Origin: Eutreptiella sp. 'Long Island Sound 2002'
Taxonomy: Eukaryota; Euglenozoa; Euglenophyceae; Eutreptiales; Eutreptiaceae
DNA: 64,000 nt
Assembly: GCA_964036045.1 (NCBI GenBank)
Contig: OZ038382.1
Coordinates: 109,266,578-109,330,577, forward strand
Reading direction: 5' to 3'
Below are positions 25,039-35,028 of the stretch, piece after piece. A program made the position numbers and the translations under genes. Positions within the stretch are counted from its first letter, which is position 1; each line of letters opens with the position of its first letter. The notes beneath the pieces are model-generated. The model saw only the letters and a program-made list of their open reading frames with translations. It had not been told where the DNA came from and ran no database searches.

Positions 25039-25117
25039 GTAATAGTATGTTGCCAACCGACTGTTCGCTCTTCTCGTTGCGCGAGCCCTCGCGCATAGAC
25101 GTGTCTCATATTTGCAG
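25039..25117 (+). other. TE1 intron with palindrome (79 nt)
   Basis: It has donor GTAATAG and acceptor TATTTGCAG. The palindrome core 25,079-25,094 ends 23 bases before the acceptor end. Confidence 0.65.
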
Positions 25118-25479
25118 ATGGCGATTATTGGTGTGTATTTGGACAGCACAGCGTGGAAGCGATTGCAAAGAGTCGGGAGAAGCGACGCACAGCGTGTCTA
25201 GATTTGCAGCAGTGGCATACTACATGCATCGCCCATATTCTGAAGCCTCCGACACCGTGGGCCTTCCGTGCAAAGCTGGCGGGACAAGCACAAGAAGGCG
25301 CACAAGACGTTGAGCCAATACCGATGTATGAGGCAGCAGATAACCTCATTCGATGTGTTGAAGATTAGCGGCAGCGAGGCCTGGCTGACACGTACAGCAA
25401 TCTCAAGATCGCCATTGTGGATGCGGTGCAGATGAGTGCCCTGGTTCCAACCGCTGAACTAAAGCAGCCTGGTCAATTC

Positions 25480-25550
25480 GTATGTTCATTAATCGTTGTT
25501 TCGATGCTGTTCGTTGCGCGAGGCCTCGCGCATAACGTTGTCACTTTCAG
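25480..25550 (+). other. TE1 intron with palindrome (71 nt)
   Basis: It has donor GTATGTTC and acceptor CACTTTCAG. A perfect core lies at 25,516-25,531, 19 bases before the acceptor end. Confidence 0.7.
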
Positions 25551-26623
25551 GACAAAACGTATAAATTGTGGAAAGATTTTATGACGTTTGCCCACTATGC
25601 TGGTCCGGAAGCTGTGAAAGGTCTGCAGAAGTTCCACGACCAAGGGGAGAAAGTCACGAAGAACGCGCTGAAGAAACTGGACGGGATCCTGTTGCCGGAG
25701 TTCTACAAGAAAGTGGCAGAAGTGATGCACGAAGAAAAAACAACCCCTAAATCCTTGCCGAATTCGATTGACGACATCATCCTTGACCAGTGGGTCCCAA
25801 TGCATCTGTACCACCCGCACAACGGCCAGTAAGTTCGACCTGAGAAAGGTGTGTACCATCGACGCGACGTGGGTTCTGCTTCTGCATTGGTGCGCCGCAC
25901 TTTCTCCATTTCTGTTCTTTAGCCAAAGACCTGCGGACCCGCAAAGAGGTTGCTGCACTTGGAAGGCCTGCCCTTAAGGTGACTCTTGGTACATGGGGCT
26001 ATAGGCGCGAACCTGAAGGCTAAAGTCGCGGTCCATGGCTGGCATGGAAATCCATGATTGGCGCACCACTGTGGCAGGTGGCAGACAAAGGCAAACCCGC
26101 CTCCCTGAAAATCCTCAACGTCCAAAAACTCCTGGGTCAAGAGCCTACCAAGAGCCGTGTGGCCCCCCCAGCTGCTGGCGTTACTGGTGACTTCAAGACA
26201 GTGGAACAGCAGGATCCATTACTGTCAAGTCACACTATCACAATTAAGGCGACCCGAATTGCAGCGTTGGCCCACGATCCCCCGAGGCGGTTTATTGAGA
26301 TTGACAAGAACCTGATTGTCATCAACGGCGACATATTTGAACATCTTGCTCCTGAGATGATGTGCCCAGCCTGGCTGTATGAAGAGATGGCGCGTGCCGA
26401 TACCCTTATCTGCGGCTCTCAAACTGTTGTGAACAACATGTTCGACGTGCTGGAGACGGAAACATATAGGCGTCTCAACGATGATTTCAACGCGCCGCGC
26501 ATGGCTAACATGTTGCGTGTTCCCATCTTCAGTTGGTTAGTTAAACCGAAGCCTGCAAGGGATCCTACAACGTTTGACGTTCGCTGGTTGCTGATTTCGT
26601 CACCGGATAGCTGGTCGAGAAAG

Positions 26624-26690
26624 GTATAATTCCCTCATTACGTCTGCTCTTTGCGCGAGGCCTCACGCAATAACTTCTCCCTCATTGCAG
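26624..26690 (+). other. TE1 intron with palindrome (67 nt)
   Basis: It has donor GTATAATT and acceptor CTCATTGCAG. A core with one change lies at 26,653-26,668, 22 bases before the acceptor end. Confidence 0.7.
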
Positions 26691-27976
26691 ATTTCGAATT
26701 ATCTGACGTTTGGACCTACTCAAGTAGAGGAGATGGATCCTGTTGAATTTGGCAGTCACCTTCCGATAACGACGGTTATGTGGCATTTATTTCGACACTC
26801 ACCTCTTTTACCTGAAGCAGGATAAGAGCTTCAAGCCTGCATTTGTGTTCATTGATCATCAGCCGGATCTAGTGTGCAAGATCGTGTCCATCGAGCCGGA
26901 TTCTCGCATGTACCCTCTTGGTGTTACCTCCGACAATCTCTCCGATTGGGTCAAAAGAGTGCAGACTCAGTTGAACCACGTCTTGACACAAGGGTCTAAA
27001 CCGGACGCGTTTGGTGATTGGGACCAGTTGGCCACCTGGTCAAACCGTGGTATTCCCCTTTGGGTTCGCGATGACAAGGTTGGTTTCTGATGCATTGTCG
27101 CTGAAGGAGGAAGAGACTGTTGAGAAAGGTCAAGCTGCAGAAGCACTGGCCCCCGCAAAGCGGAAGTCCAGTGGTGGGGAACCAGCCCCCCAGAAGAAGA
27201 AGTCTGCCTCCAAGCCTCAGGCAGCGAAGTCGGTTACCAGTGCAGAAACCGACGAGAGCGATGGGGATGAAGGGGAGGACAGCGAGGAAGAAGAGGAGGA
27301 GGAAGCGCAGGTCTCCCAGGGCAAGGCAGCGGAGAAGGTGGCAGCGAAGCCGAGGTCCGAGGAAACCGGGGCCCGAGCTCCATTCAAGCAGCCAGCCCGT
27401 CAGTCCCAACCAAGAAGCGAGCCCGCAAAGCCACCGCCTAAGGGTAAGACGTCCGTTGCTAACGCATAGGGTTCTAAGATGCAAACTGTTCCGAAGAAAA
27501 AGTGATTTCTTCGCTTGTTCTGATATATTATGCGCGAGGGCTCGCGCTATGCATTCCTCTTCGACGACCTTTTGGCTGTCACCTTGTGCGGCACATTTTT
27601 CTCTGTGATGCATTTTATTGCGCTGTTGTGTTGGTGTTTGCGCGCGGCCTCGCGCAAAGAAGGTGTGCCAAAAAATGCTTCTTGTTGTGCAGCGTGCAAC
27701 ATGGTTTTGGAAAACTGGTTTTCCAAAAGATTGAAAGCTCATGGGTGTTTTTATTGCAAAGCACAAGTGGTATGGGAAACAAAAAGTCGTGGTTTTCCCA
27801 AAAAAGAACTTCATTTTGAGGGAAATAAATCATTTTCCCGGGCAGTCGGTTTTGTTGAAAATAATGGAAAATGGACTAGTTAATTGCTTTTCACAGGATT
27901 TTTGGTTCTTGTGTGTTACGTCCCCCCCGAAAGGACTATTTTTTCGCAGTGCCGTGGAGAGGCAGTTTTGGGCGCA

Positions 27977-28005
27977 TTTTGACCATGCAACTTGAGCCGC
28001 CTAAG
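27977..28005 (-). repeat. TE1 right terminal inverted repeat
   Basis: It is the exact reverse complement of 21,572-21,600 and is followed by the duplicated ACAAG at 28,006-28,010. Confidence 0.95.
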
Positions 28006-28215
28006 ACAAGGCGATATGCATGCGCACTATCAACACCCAGGCCAGCACAAGCCACCGCCCCGGAGGCACGGGGTACCCCACCACCACCAACCGCCCCCCC
28101 CAGCAACCGCCCCTAACCGCAAGCACCGCCCACCAACCGCCGCCCACCGCCGGCGAAGCGTAGTTCCACCAAGAATCTCAGACAGCCGTCTGCCACCTCC
28201 ACACCACGAGACAGT
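28006..28215 (+). mobile_element. LINE-B, right part after TE1
   Basis: The Pro/His-rich LINE-B sequence continues here. The left part ends GGCCCACAAG and this part begins ACAAGGCGATATG. It runs until the start of the gypsy-1A LTR. Confidence 0.55.
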
Positions 28216-29154
28216 TGTCCTTGATTAGTGCCCTAGATATTTTGATGAAATCCTGCAGTTTTTTGATGAGAAAATCCCAAAACCAAAGCAGCAAGTAGAG
28301 CAAGAACAGGATGTGGATCGAATCAATGAATAGTTTCAAATGCAGTGTAACACAGAAGGGCTGCAGATAGACAAGGCAGGTATAAACACAAAGATTCAAT
28401 CACAAATGGATAATACAAAAGATTTTATATGAAAACTGGGCTGACTCTAGCCTCCAAGTTAGCATCAAGCACTTCATGTGCACTCTTTTGGGTGAAATGG
28501 TGCTGGTCAGGAATGTGGGGCATAGGTCTCAGGCCAACACAGAAAATGACTTGGCCAAGCAACTGAATTCAGAAACAGTTAAAAAGTAGAACCACAATAA
28601 GTGGTAGAAACAATTGAGTATAGGGGTCTTGGGGTGGGAGACCACTAGGCTTAACCTCCAAGGCCTAAAGCATGAAATGCCTATTTTATTTCGGTATATA
28701 CTGCATGAAGGAGGGTACCTCCGCTCAGTTGGGTGGTAGGGGTGAACTTCATGGGGAGCTAGGGTTACAACCCTAGTTACTTTGAGAAAGTGTACTTTAG
28801 GCTTCAAAAGAGAGATAAAAATACTTAAGTTAGTCTTAGCATCAACAAAAGGGTTTTAAGGGGGGCTTGGCCTGGATCAAGCCCTCCAAGAAAGACATGG
28901 CAGTGACTTTTTCTTACTCCCCCCTGGAGTACTAGTTAGCTAAGCTAGTAGGACCAAGGAAAAAGGCTCAAATATTCCCAATATACCTCAGGAAATGCAT
29001 TAAACTTACCAAAAACATCCTCACCAGTTCATAGAAGCCTATCACTCTGTAGGTACTCTCCAAAGACAGTGTAATGTACCGTGAATGATGTCCCTTCGAT
29101 GGGGCATTCCTCAAAAGTCGCCAGCGTGCGACAAAAACTTTGGTAAAAATTTGG

Positions 29155-29225
29155 GGGTAGTGGGGTTTGAACCCAGGACTCCCTCCCTAGAGCACATGTG
29201 CTTGCCCACTAGGGTACAGTCGAGC
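29155..29225 (-). other. tRNA-like / SINE-like segment in gypsy-1A LTR
   Basis: On the minus strand CTAGTGGGCAAGCAC resembles a pol III A box (29,200-29,211 region), and GGGTTCAAACC resembles a B box (29,164-29,174). The spacing is about that of a tRNA. A full cloverleaf could not be drawn with confidence. It may be a tRNA-derived SINE or a tRNA pseudogene carried in the LTR. Confidence 0.4.
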
Positions 29226-29431
29226 GCTCTGATGCGGATGCCTTCGTTGCATAAACAGCGTTTTAGTAAACGTCCTGACCAAGGGCCAGGGCGGAGCAAT
29301 ACTCCCAATGGAGGACACAAATCTCCAGGAGCTGAAAAAAATGGAAATGTAACCAACAGGGAGTGATTCCTGCGGTTTAGCGACAGGTCTAGCGATTTCA
29401 GAAGTCAAATCGCTAAAAAACGACGAAAGCA

Positions 29432-29441
29432 CGCGAGAAAT
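29432..29441. repeat. 10-bp target duplication left of the MULE
   Basis: CGCGAGAAAT at 29,432-29,441 is repeated at 38,813-38,822. The uninterrupted gypsy-1B LTR has one copy at the matching place (about 44,823-44,832). A 9-11-bp duplication is typical of MULEs. Confidence 0.9.
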
Positions 29442-29507
29442 GGGAATGGCTATGCAGGACTACGGCTTAGGACTGCGCGTAGGACCAAAGGATCTGCCCA
29501 CGTTGCG
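29442..29507 (+). repeat. MULE left TIR
   Basis: About 65 bases match the reverse complement of the right end with about five mismatches, starting GGGAATGGCTATGCAGGACT. Confidence 0.9.
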
Positions 29508-29655
29508 CACGCGCATCCACGGTCAAAATTTTAAAGAACTGAAATCCTTTTTGTTTTATCACAGTACATTTCTGACAGGGGGAACAGATGCATCGCGTGC
29601 CAGGTTAAGGGATGTGCATTTCCTGGCGCTCTGTAGCTCTTCATTTCGCAAAACT

Positions 29656-32600
29656 ATGTCTGCCAAAGCCACTGCCACTGCTGCTTGGGACTGGAAGGAC
29701 CCCGAGGCCGCAAACGAGGCTCCAGGTCCCCACCCAATCAGCGCACCAATCGAAGTACCCCCATCGCCGCCCCACGACCCTCATGTGCTGCCCCCCAAAG
29801 GATTTAAGAAGCCATGGAAGGGAAAAATTGGGAAGGGAGGCAAGGAAATCGAGTTGCCGGACGAGGCGTACGAGAAGGATGCGGAGACTCCCACGGAATA
29901 TTGGTGGGCCTACCCGGATGGTATGTGGTTGCAAACATTTCGATTCGGTTGTGCGTTTGACGTCATTTTCATGCAAAATGCGTGCTTTCCCTATCCTACC
30001 TCCATCCTACCTATTCTTTGTGTTGCAGAAGAGGATGAGGTCGCCTTTGTTGGGGCCCAACCGTGGCATGTCAATTGGTATGACAGCCTTGGCAAACGAC
30101 AACGCCACCAACTTCACGCGCAGCGAAAAGAAGAAGGAGAAGAAGGAAGACCCATGGAAGAAGGAGAAGAAGCGCAAGAAGGAAGACCCATGGAAGAGGC
30201 CGAAGACCTGGCATGGCGCGAACCCCAACCAGAGGACCCACATGCGCAATGGCAAAAGGAGATTGAGATTGAGCGCTTGGCTGACATTGCTCGTACTCCA
30301 AGTCCAAGTCCAAGTCCAACTCCGCCGGGCACGCCAAAGCACTCCCCGGAACCACGAACTGAGGTGGAACGTGGTATGCACCGCTATGCATCATTGCACC
30401 ATGGCACGTGTTACATGGTTCCGTTCCTTCACCGTCAACCCTTGTTTACAGCAACAATGGAGCAAAGGAAGAAGGACTGGGAGGGGAGACGTCTCATGCC
30501 GGGAGCGAAAGGAGCCCGTTGTCACGCGTGTGTCCAGACGCTCCCATTTCAAAATCAGCTCCCCCACCATGATCATGAGTGCGTCAAAAACGTTGTTCAA
30601 CTTTTCCCGCTTGGTTAGGCGGCCCTCCTTTGCCTACCTATGGATGCCCTCCACCCGTTGTGTGGACAAAATCCCACGTGTGAACACACCCACCTGAAAA
30701 CAGCGTGCCCAGCGTCGCACCTTGTCCCCCCCCTACGTAGCACTCAAATATGTGTGTCCACTTGAAAAGATTGGGTCCCCAACAATTTCAACATTCCACA
30801 TGTGCTCAAAGACAACAATGGAGACTTGGCGGTGTGCATGGGCCAGGAAGGAAGACCCATGGAAGAGGCCGAAGACCTGGCATGGCGCGAACCCCAACCA
30901 GAGGACCCACATGCGCAATGGCAAAAGGAGATTGAGATTGAGCGCTTGGCTGACATTGCTCGTACTCCAAGTCCAAGTCCAAGTCCAACTCCGCCGGGCA
31001 CGCCAAAGCACTCCCCGGAACCACGAACTGAGGTGGAACGTGGTATGCACCGCTATGCATCATTGCACCATGGCACGTGTTACATGGTTCCGTTCCTTCA
31101 CCGTCAACCCTTGTTTACAGCAACAATGGAGCAAAGGAAGAAGGACTGGGAGGGGAGACGCCGTTGCCCGGAGCCACGCGCCGAGGGTGCACCCAAGACG
31201 CCAAGCGAGCGAGGTATCCCCGTGGTGGCGTCACTTGTTTGCTTGTCCTTTTTGTGTTCATTGTGCATTTTTTCTTGTTTGCCCCTTTTTTCTCCCGCAC
31301 ATTGTACATTTGTTGGTTGGTTTGTTTAGGGAGAAAGGGTGCGGAGGAGCTCATTCGGAGGATGAAGGAGCGCCGGGAAGCCAAGGACCGCGAGGAAGAA
31401 GCGAAACGTAAGGAGTCAGGTATGTGCCTTTCCCATCCTCTTTGCCGTGCCGTGACAATGGCCCATTACGGGCCCATATGTGCATAGAAGCGTGTTTGGG
31501 TTTTGTTTGGGTTAGGTGACACAACCTTGGAGTGGGGTGTGGGAGCGCGCCTCTCGTCTTTGAGGCGTTAGCAATGGCCCATTACGGGCCCATATGTGCA
31601 TGGAAGCGTGTTACGGTTTTGTTTGGGTTAGGTGACACAACCTTGGAGTGGGGTTTGGGAGCGCGCCTCTCGTCTTTGAGGCCTTAGCAATGGCCCATTA
31701 CGGGCCCATATGTGTATAGAAGCGTGTTCCCATGTTGTTTGGCTTAGGTGACACAATCTTGGAGTGGGGTTTGGGAGCGCGCCTCTCGTCTTTGAGGCCT
31801 TAGCAATGGGCCATTACGGGCCCATATGTGTATAGAAGCGTGTTTGGGTGTTGTTTGGGTTAGGCGACACAACCTTGGAGTGGGGTTTGGGAGCGCGCCT
31901 CTCGTCTTTGAGGCCTTAGCAATGGCCCATTACGGGCCCATATGTGTATAGAAGCGTGTTTAGGTTTTGTTTGGGTTAGGTGACAAAGCCTTGGAGTGGG
32001 GTTTGGGAGCGCGCCTCTTTTCGTTGGCACACTTTACTGCATGTATCCTTTTTGCAGCATTGGTCAGCACCATCCGGAAGGATGAGGTGCTGGCCATCGC
32101 CGACCCCAAGGACCGCGAGCTCGTGCGGTTCAGTGTGGGGGAGACCTTCAACGCCAACGTCAAGGTCTTGCAGGCCGTGGTTCCCCGGCCCCAAAGCACA
32201 GGCCCGCGCGACACGTACATCGTGCGCCGGGTCTGCCAGGGACCCCCCTTCACGAGGTGGCGCCGCGGGGTTCGCGAGGGTGGCGCATTGCCCCCCACAT
32301 GGGACCCCCCGGCGGTGGTTGTGGGTGGCGAGGAGGGCAAAACCTTCATGGGGGAATGGTATTGCCCTCAAGTCACCATTAGTTCTTTTTGGGACGCCAA
32401 AAGGAACACCAAAAAGAGGGAAGAACATTCCGCAATGTTCCGGGGGTGGGGGAGGGGGGCCAACCCGAAATATTTTTTTTTCGGGATTTCTGACTTCGCG
32501 ACCGTCAAGGTCGCGGAGGACAGAGAAGAGCGGGGTTTGCCCGCATGGACAAACGAGGAGGTGGAGTGGGAGGTGCCCTGCGAGCTCCTCCTGCCCCTTG

Positions 32601-33936
32601 CACACCCATTGGGCCAGGCGGTGCGCAAAATGTTTTGGGACAAGGGGGACTTGGGGGACGTGAGGGTGCCGGTGCACCAACACGCGGAGGAGGTGTACCA
32701 AAGGGGGGAAAATCTCCGCCTCCGTGAGTGGTCGCCCGACGACGTCGCCAACTATGAGGAGCGCCTGCGGTATTTCCAAGGGGACCATGTTTTTGTGGGG
32801 GGGGAGGGGGTGGAGGGGGCCGAAGAGGAGGAGGGGGAGGAGGCCGAAGAGGAGGAGGTGGAGGAGGCCGAAGAAGACGAGGTGGAGGAGACTGAAGAGG
32901 AGGAGGTGGGGGAGGAGGAAGAGGAGGAGTGGAGGGCCCGATGGACATTGAACCGGAGTTGAGTTTTGAGGTGGACGTCGACGCACCCCCCCAGCCCCCC
33001 ACCCCCCGGAGCCCGAAGGGCGCCAAGGGTGCCGTACGCCGGAAGCTTCAGCCGGCCTACAAGTATGGGGGGAAGAAGGAGTTGGTGGAGAGTGCGAGCC
33101 ATGGCACGCTCCGAGAGGTCCAGGATGTGTATTACGTCCCGGGGGGGTGGGTGGACCGGCGCCACCCCCTGACCCTCCGGCGGTTGGGTGCCCCCCGTGG
33201 CGCTCCGGGTGTGGGGCACCTGTATGCCCTGTTTTTTGAGGCCCACCCGGACGGCACGATGCGCACGCGCGTGTGTGAGACGGCTGGTGTGGGGTATGCC
33301 GAGGTCGAGTACATATGTACCCACCCCGGCACTCTGTTTGAGGGGGTCCCGGGGTGCACCAAAATGCCCCCGGTACACTTTTGGGTGTCCCCGCCTAAGC
33401 GGGAGACAAAGTTTTCAGTGTGGAGGAACGGGAATAGGGGGGTTGCGCGATGTGCGTTGCTTTTGGCACGCATTATGGCGCATTGGATCAAGGGAGGACA
33501 CTACGTCCCCCTTGAGAACCTCCCCGGAGTCGGCGCGGGCGTGGAGTTCACGACCGTTGCCGAGATGTGGGGGAATGTTGCCATGTTGGCTGCATGGGTA
33601 GGGGACATGACGCCTAGGCCGGGCCAGCGGCCCTCCGGCAAGCTGGGCGCCGTGTGCGACAAGGTGACGGCCATGGTGGAGGCCCGGACCGATGAGCCTC
33701 CCCTCGTGCCATTGTCTCGGGTGGGGTACCTTGCGTTGGCGCTTGCGGGTGAGGAGTTGTTGCGCGTGCCGTTCGGGTGTGTTGTTGCCTACTCTTGGGG
33801 GGGGCGGTTTGGAGAAATCCAAAAGTTCGTGTCCGAGGGGAGGTGGGAGAAGGTTAGGACGGAGGCCAAGCACACGCGGCAGGGTGCAACAAAGAGTGTG
33901 GTTGGCCCAATGGGTGTCGGGGGGCGAGGGGCGTAA
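29656..33936 (+). CDS. MULE passenger gene, multi-exon, unknown protein (frame breaks)
   Basis: The start is ATG at 29,656 (MSAKATATAAWDWKDPE). Exon 1 ends at 29,920, and intron 29,921-30,028 is GT-AG and in phase. Exon 2 is acidic and Pro-rich with PSPSPSPTPPGTPKHSPEP. It is now interrupted by a 356-bp insertion and a flanking duplication (30,490-31,160). It then continues to about 31,213. A small exon at 31,330-31,419 (EELIRRMKERREAKDREEEA) precedes intron 31,420-32,057, which holds a minisatellite. The next exon from 32,058 reads STIRKDEVLAIADPKDRELV and ends in a long Glu-rich run. Near 32,930 the frame shifts and continues to 33,936 with YYVPGGWVDRRHPLTLRRLG and NGNRGVARCALLLARIMAHW. I recognise no domain. 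It may be a second MULE protein or a captured host gene. The insertion and frameshift suggest this copy is dead. Confidence 0.5.
30178..31160 (+). repeat. 314-bp direct duplication flanking a 356-bp copied transposase segment
   Basis: 30,178-30,491 is repeated at 30,847-31,160 with no differences noticed. Between them, 30,490-30,845 duplicates 37,073-37,428 (part of the MULE transposase gene) in the same orientation. The passenger exon therefore reads host part, transposase fragment, repeated host part. Confidence 0.85.
31456..32022 (+). repeat. 116-bp minisatellite, about five units, in a passenger intron
   Basis: Units begin (CAATGGCCCATTACGG) at 31,456, 31,572, 31,688, 31,804 and 31,920, an exact 116-bp period with few substitutions. 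Each contains GGTGACACAACCTTGGAGTG, and TGGCCCATTACGGGCCCATA gives a small inverted repeat (GGCCC/GGGCC). The array fills most of intron 31,420-32,057. Confidence 0.9.
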
Positions 33937-33949
33937 GGGGGTTGCACAC

Positions 33950-34984
33950 AAGCAACCAAAGGCACGCGTGGGTAAGAAGAGGAAGTCGAGTTCCGTGCTG
34001 CCTCTGAGCCAAAAGGGCGTTTTTGGGACAGCTCGTCAACCGACAATGAGCCTGAATCCGTGCCATCCGCGGCATCAGCGCCACCAACGTATTGGACATC
34101 AAGAACAATGGCCATATACGACAGTCCCAACGAACAATGCCAACTCTTTGAAGACGCATCGCTGCACTCTGCATCAGACTCCCTCCCTGCTCTGGAGTCG
34201 TCCAGCAACTCAGGCGCAGACGAACACGATCTTGCACTCCCTCACGATCAAGCAAATTCTATCACCGCTCCTGAGTCTCCAAGCAACGTTGAAACAGATA
34301 AGACTGAATCCACCCTTCCTCTCATTGATCAATTTCAAGTCGATGACAAACGTCTGAAGTCAAGACTTTGGCAACTACTTCACAACCGCCCTACATACTC
34401 TCGCTTGATGGCTAAAGCTTGGGTAAATGTGGTTCACGAGAACAACATCAACTGTCACACAAATGTGAAATACAAAGCCTGAATGGCCATCCAACTGGTT
34501 CGAGAATATGAACACCTACGCCGAGCAGAACCCCATTTGATTGGATAATTGTTCACTGTCGGTCTTCACTAATTCTCACACAGATTGGCCCAGTGTTGCT
34601 ACGCAAGGGACAGGGCGACTGCAGGTTTTCTTGCGTTTTCACATACTTGTTTTTGATTTTAGTCACCGATTTTTTCATCGCCTCTGACCACCAATAATCG
34701 CCAAAATCACACTCAACTGTTTCTTCCCTCTCACTGAAACAACTTCAATGAGCACCACTTACCTTTTCACTGAAACAACTTCAGTGATTTTATCCACACA
34801 AATTCAATTGCAGGTGCCCAAAACAGCATCACAGAAGCTTAGGCCTAAGCCTCTGGTTTTCTTTGAAAAGTGTCATTGACACCTTACGCCTGAAGTTCTT
34901 TCGTGTATTGCTGTAAATAGCGGCCGTCCTTCGAGGAACCTCGCAGTTGAGCAGAATTGTGTAGTCTTGGGCGGGGGACCGCCA
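33950..34984 (+). other. MULE interior after the passenger frame; possible further exon
   Basis: A frame at about 34,060-34,482 encodes an acidic Ser-rich segment ending HNRPTYSRLMAKAWVNVVHE. No domain was recognised. At about 34,730-34,800 the phrase CACTGAAACAACTTCA is repeated. The rest shows nothing supportable. Confidence 0.3.
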
Positions 34985-35028
34985 TGCCTCAAAAAAAGAA
35001 GAGGAAGTTGACGGTGTGATAAGGAGAA

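Larger units (their letters stand above)
24370..27469 (+). pseudogene. TE1 second gene, multi-exon, unknown function
   Basis: A coding series follows the transposase on the same strand. A first exon near 24,370-24,476 encodes LKRKLSELIPQCSVLEEQRE, possibly coiled coil. The next (about 24,714-25,038) is highly charged with GRKKKEKPDP. After intron 25,039-25,117 comes a segment with TACLDLQQWHTTCIAHILKP. After intron 25,480-25,550 comes DKTYKLWKDFMTFAHYAGPE. A frame at 25,920-26,623 contains FIEIDKNLIVINGDIFEHLA and LICGSQTVVNNMFDVLE. After intron 26,624-26,690 come WHLFRHSPLLPEAG and FVFIDHQPDLVCKIVSIEPD. The end (27,090-27,469) has an acidic EEEEEEE run and basic Lys/Pro stretches. A few in-frame stops suggest decay. 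I recognise no domain. An accessory protein for transposition is a guess from position. Confidence 0.45.
21765..27655. repeat. Ten dispersed palindromes, core GCGCGAGGCCTCGCGC, confined to TE1
   Basis: Core positions: 21,770-21,785 (perfect palindrome extending over 21,765-21,790), 21,998-22,013, 22,057-22,070, 24,480-24,495, 24,535-24,550, 25,079-25,094, 25,516-25,531, 26,653-26,668, 27,532-27,547 and 27,640-27,655. Some have one or two changes, for example GAGCCCTC. The outer bases are often TTT and AAA. Three sit in introns 19-23 bases before the acceptor AG. They could be binding sites for an element-encoded protein or RNA hairpins acting in splicing. Confidence 0.9.
21572..28005. mobile_element. 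TE1: DNA transposon with 29-bp TIRs, superfamily unassigned
   Basis: A 6,434-bp element is bounded by perfect 29-bp inverted repeats and a 5-bp duplication, and inserted in LINE-B. It contains a transposase-like pseudogene (22,461-24,152) and a second intron-bearing gene (about 24,370-27,470). Ten copies of a GC-rich palindrome occur here and nowhere else that I found in the window. The 5-bp duplication and the termini starting CTTAGGCGG do not match hAT, MULE, PIF, piggyBac, Tc1 or Transib as I know them. A new or poorly described group is possible. Confidence 0.85.
28216..29441 (-). mobile_element. gypsy-1A LTR, outer part (interrupted by the MULE)
   Basis: It is about 90% or more identical by eye to 43,601-44,831 (gypsy-1B LTR). 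On the plus strand the LTR starts TGTCCTTGATTAG, and in copy B TGACCTTGATTAG, so both strands have the TG...CA ends of LTRs. It breaks off at 29,441 and resumes at 38,823. Copy B is continuous across this point. The element reads on the minus strand. Confidence 0.75.

Noticed and set aside
21765-27655. CRISPR-like array
   Set aside because: The palindromes are irregularly spaced (tens to thousands of bases), and the host is a eukaryote.
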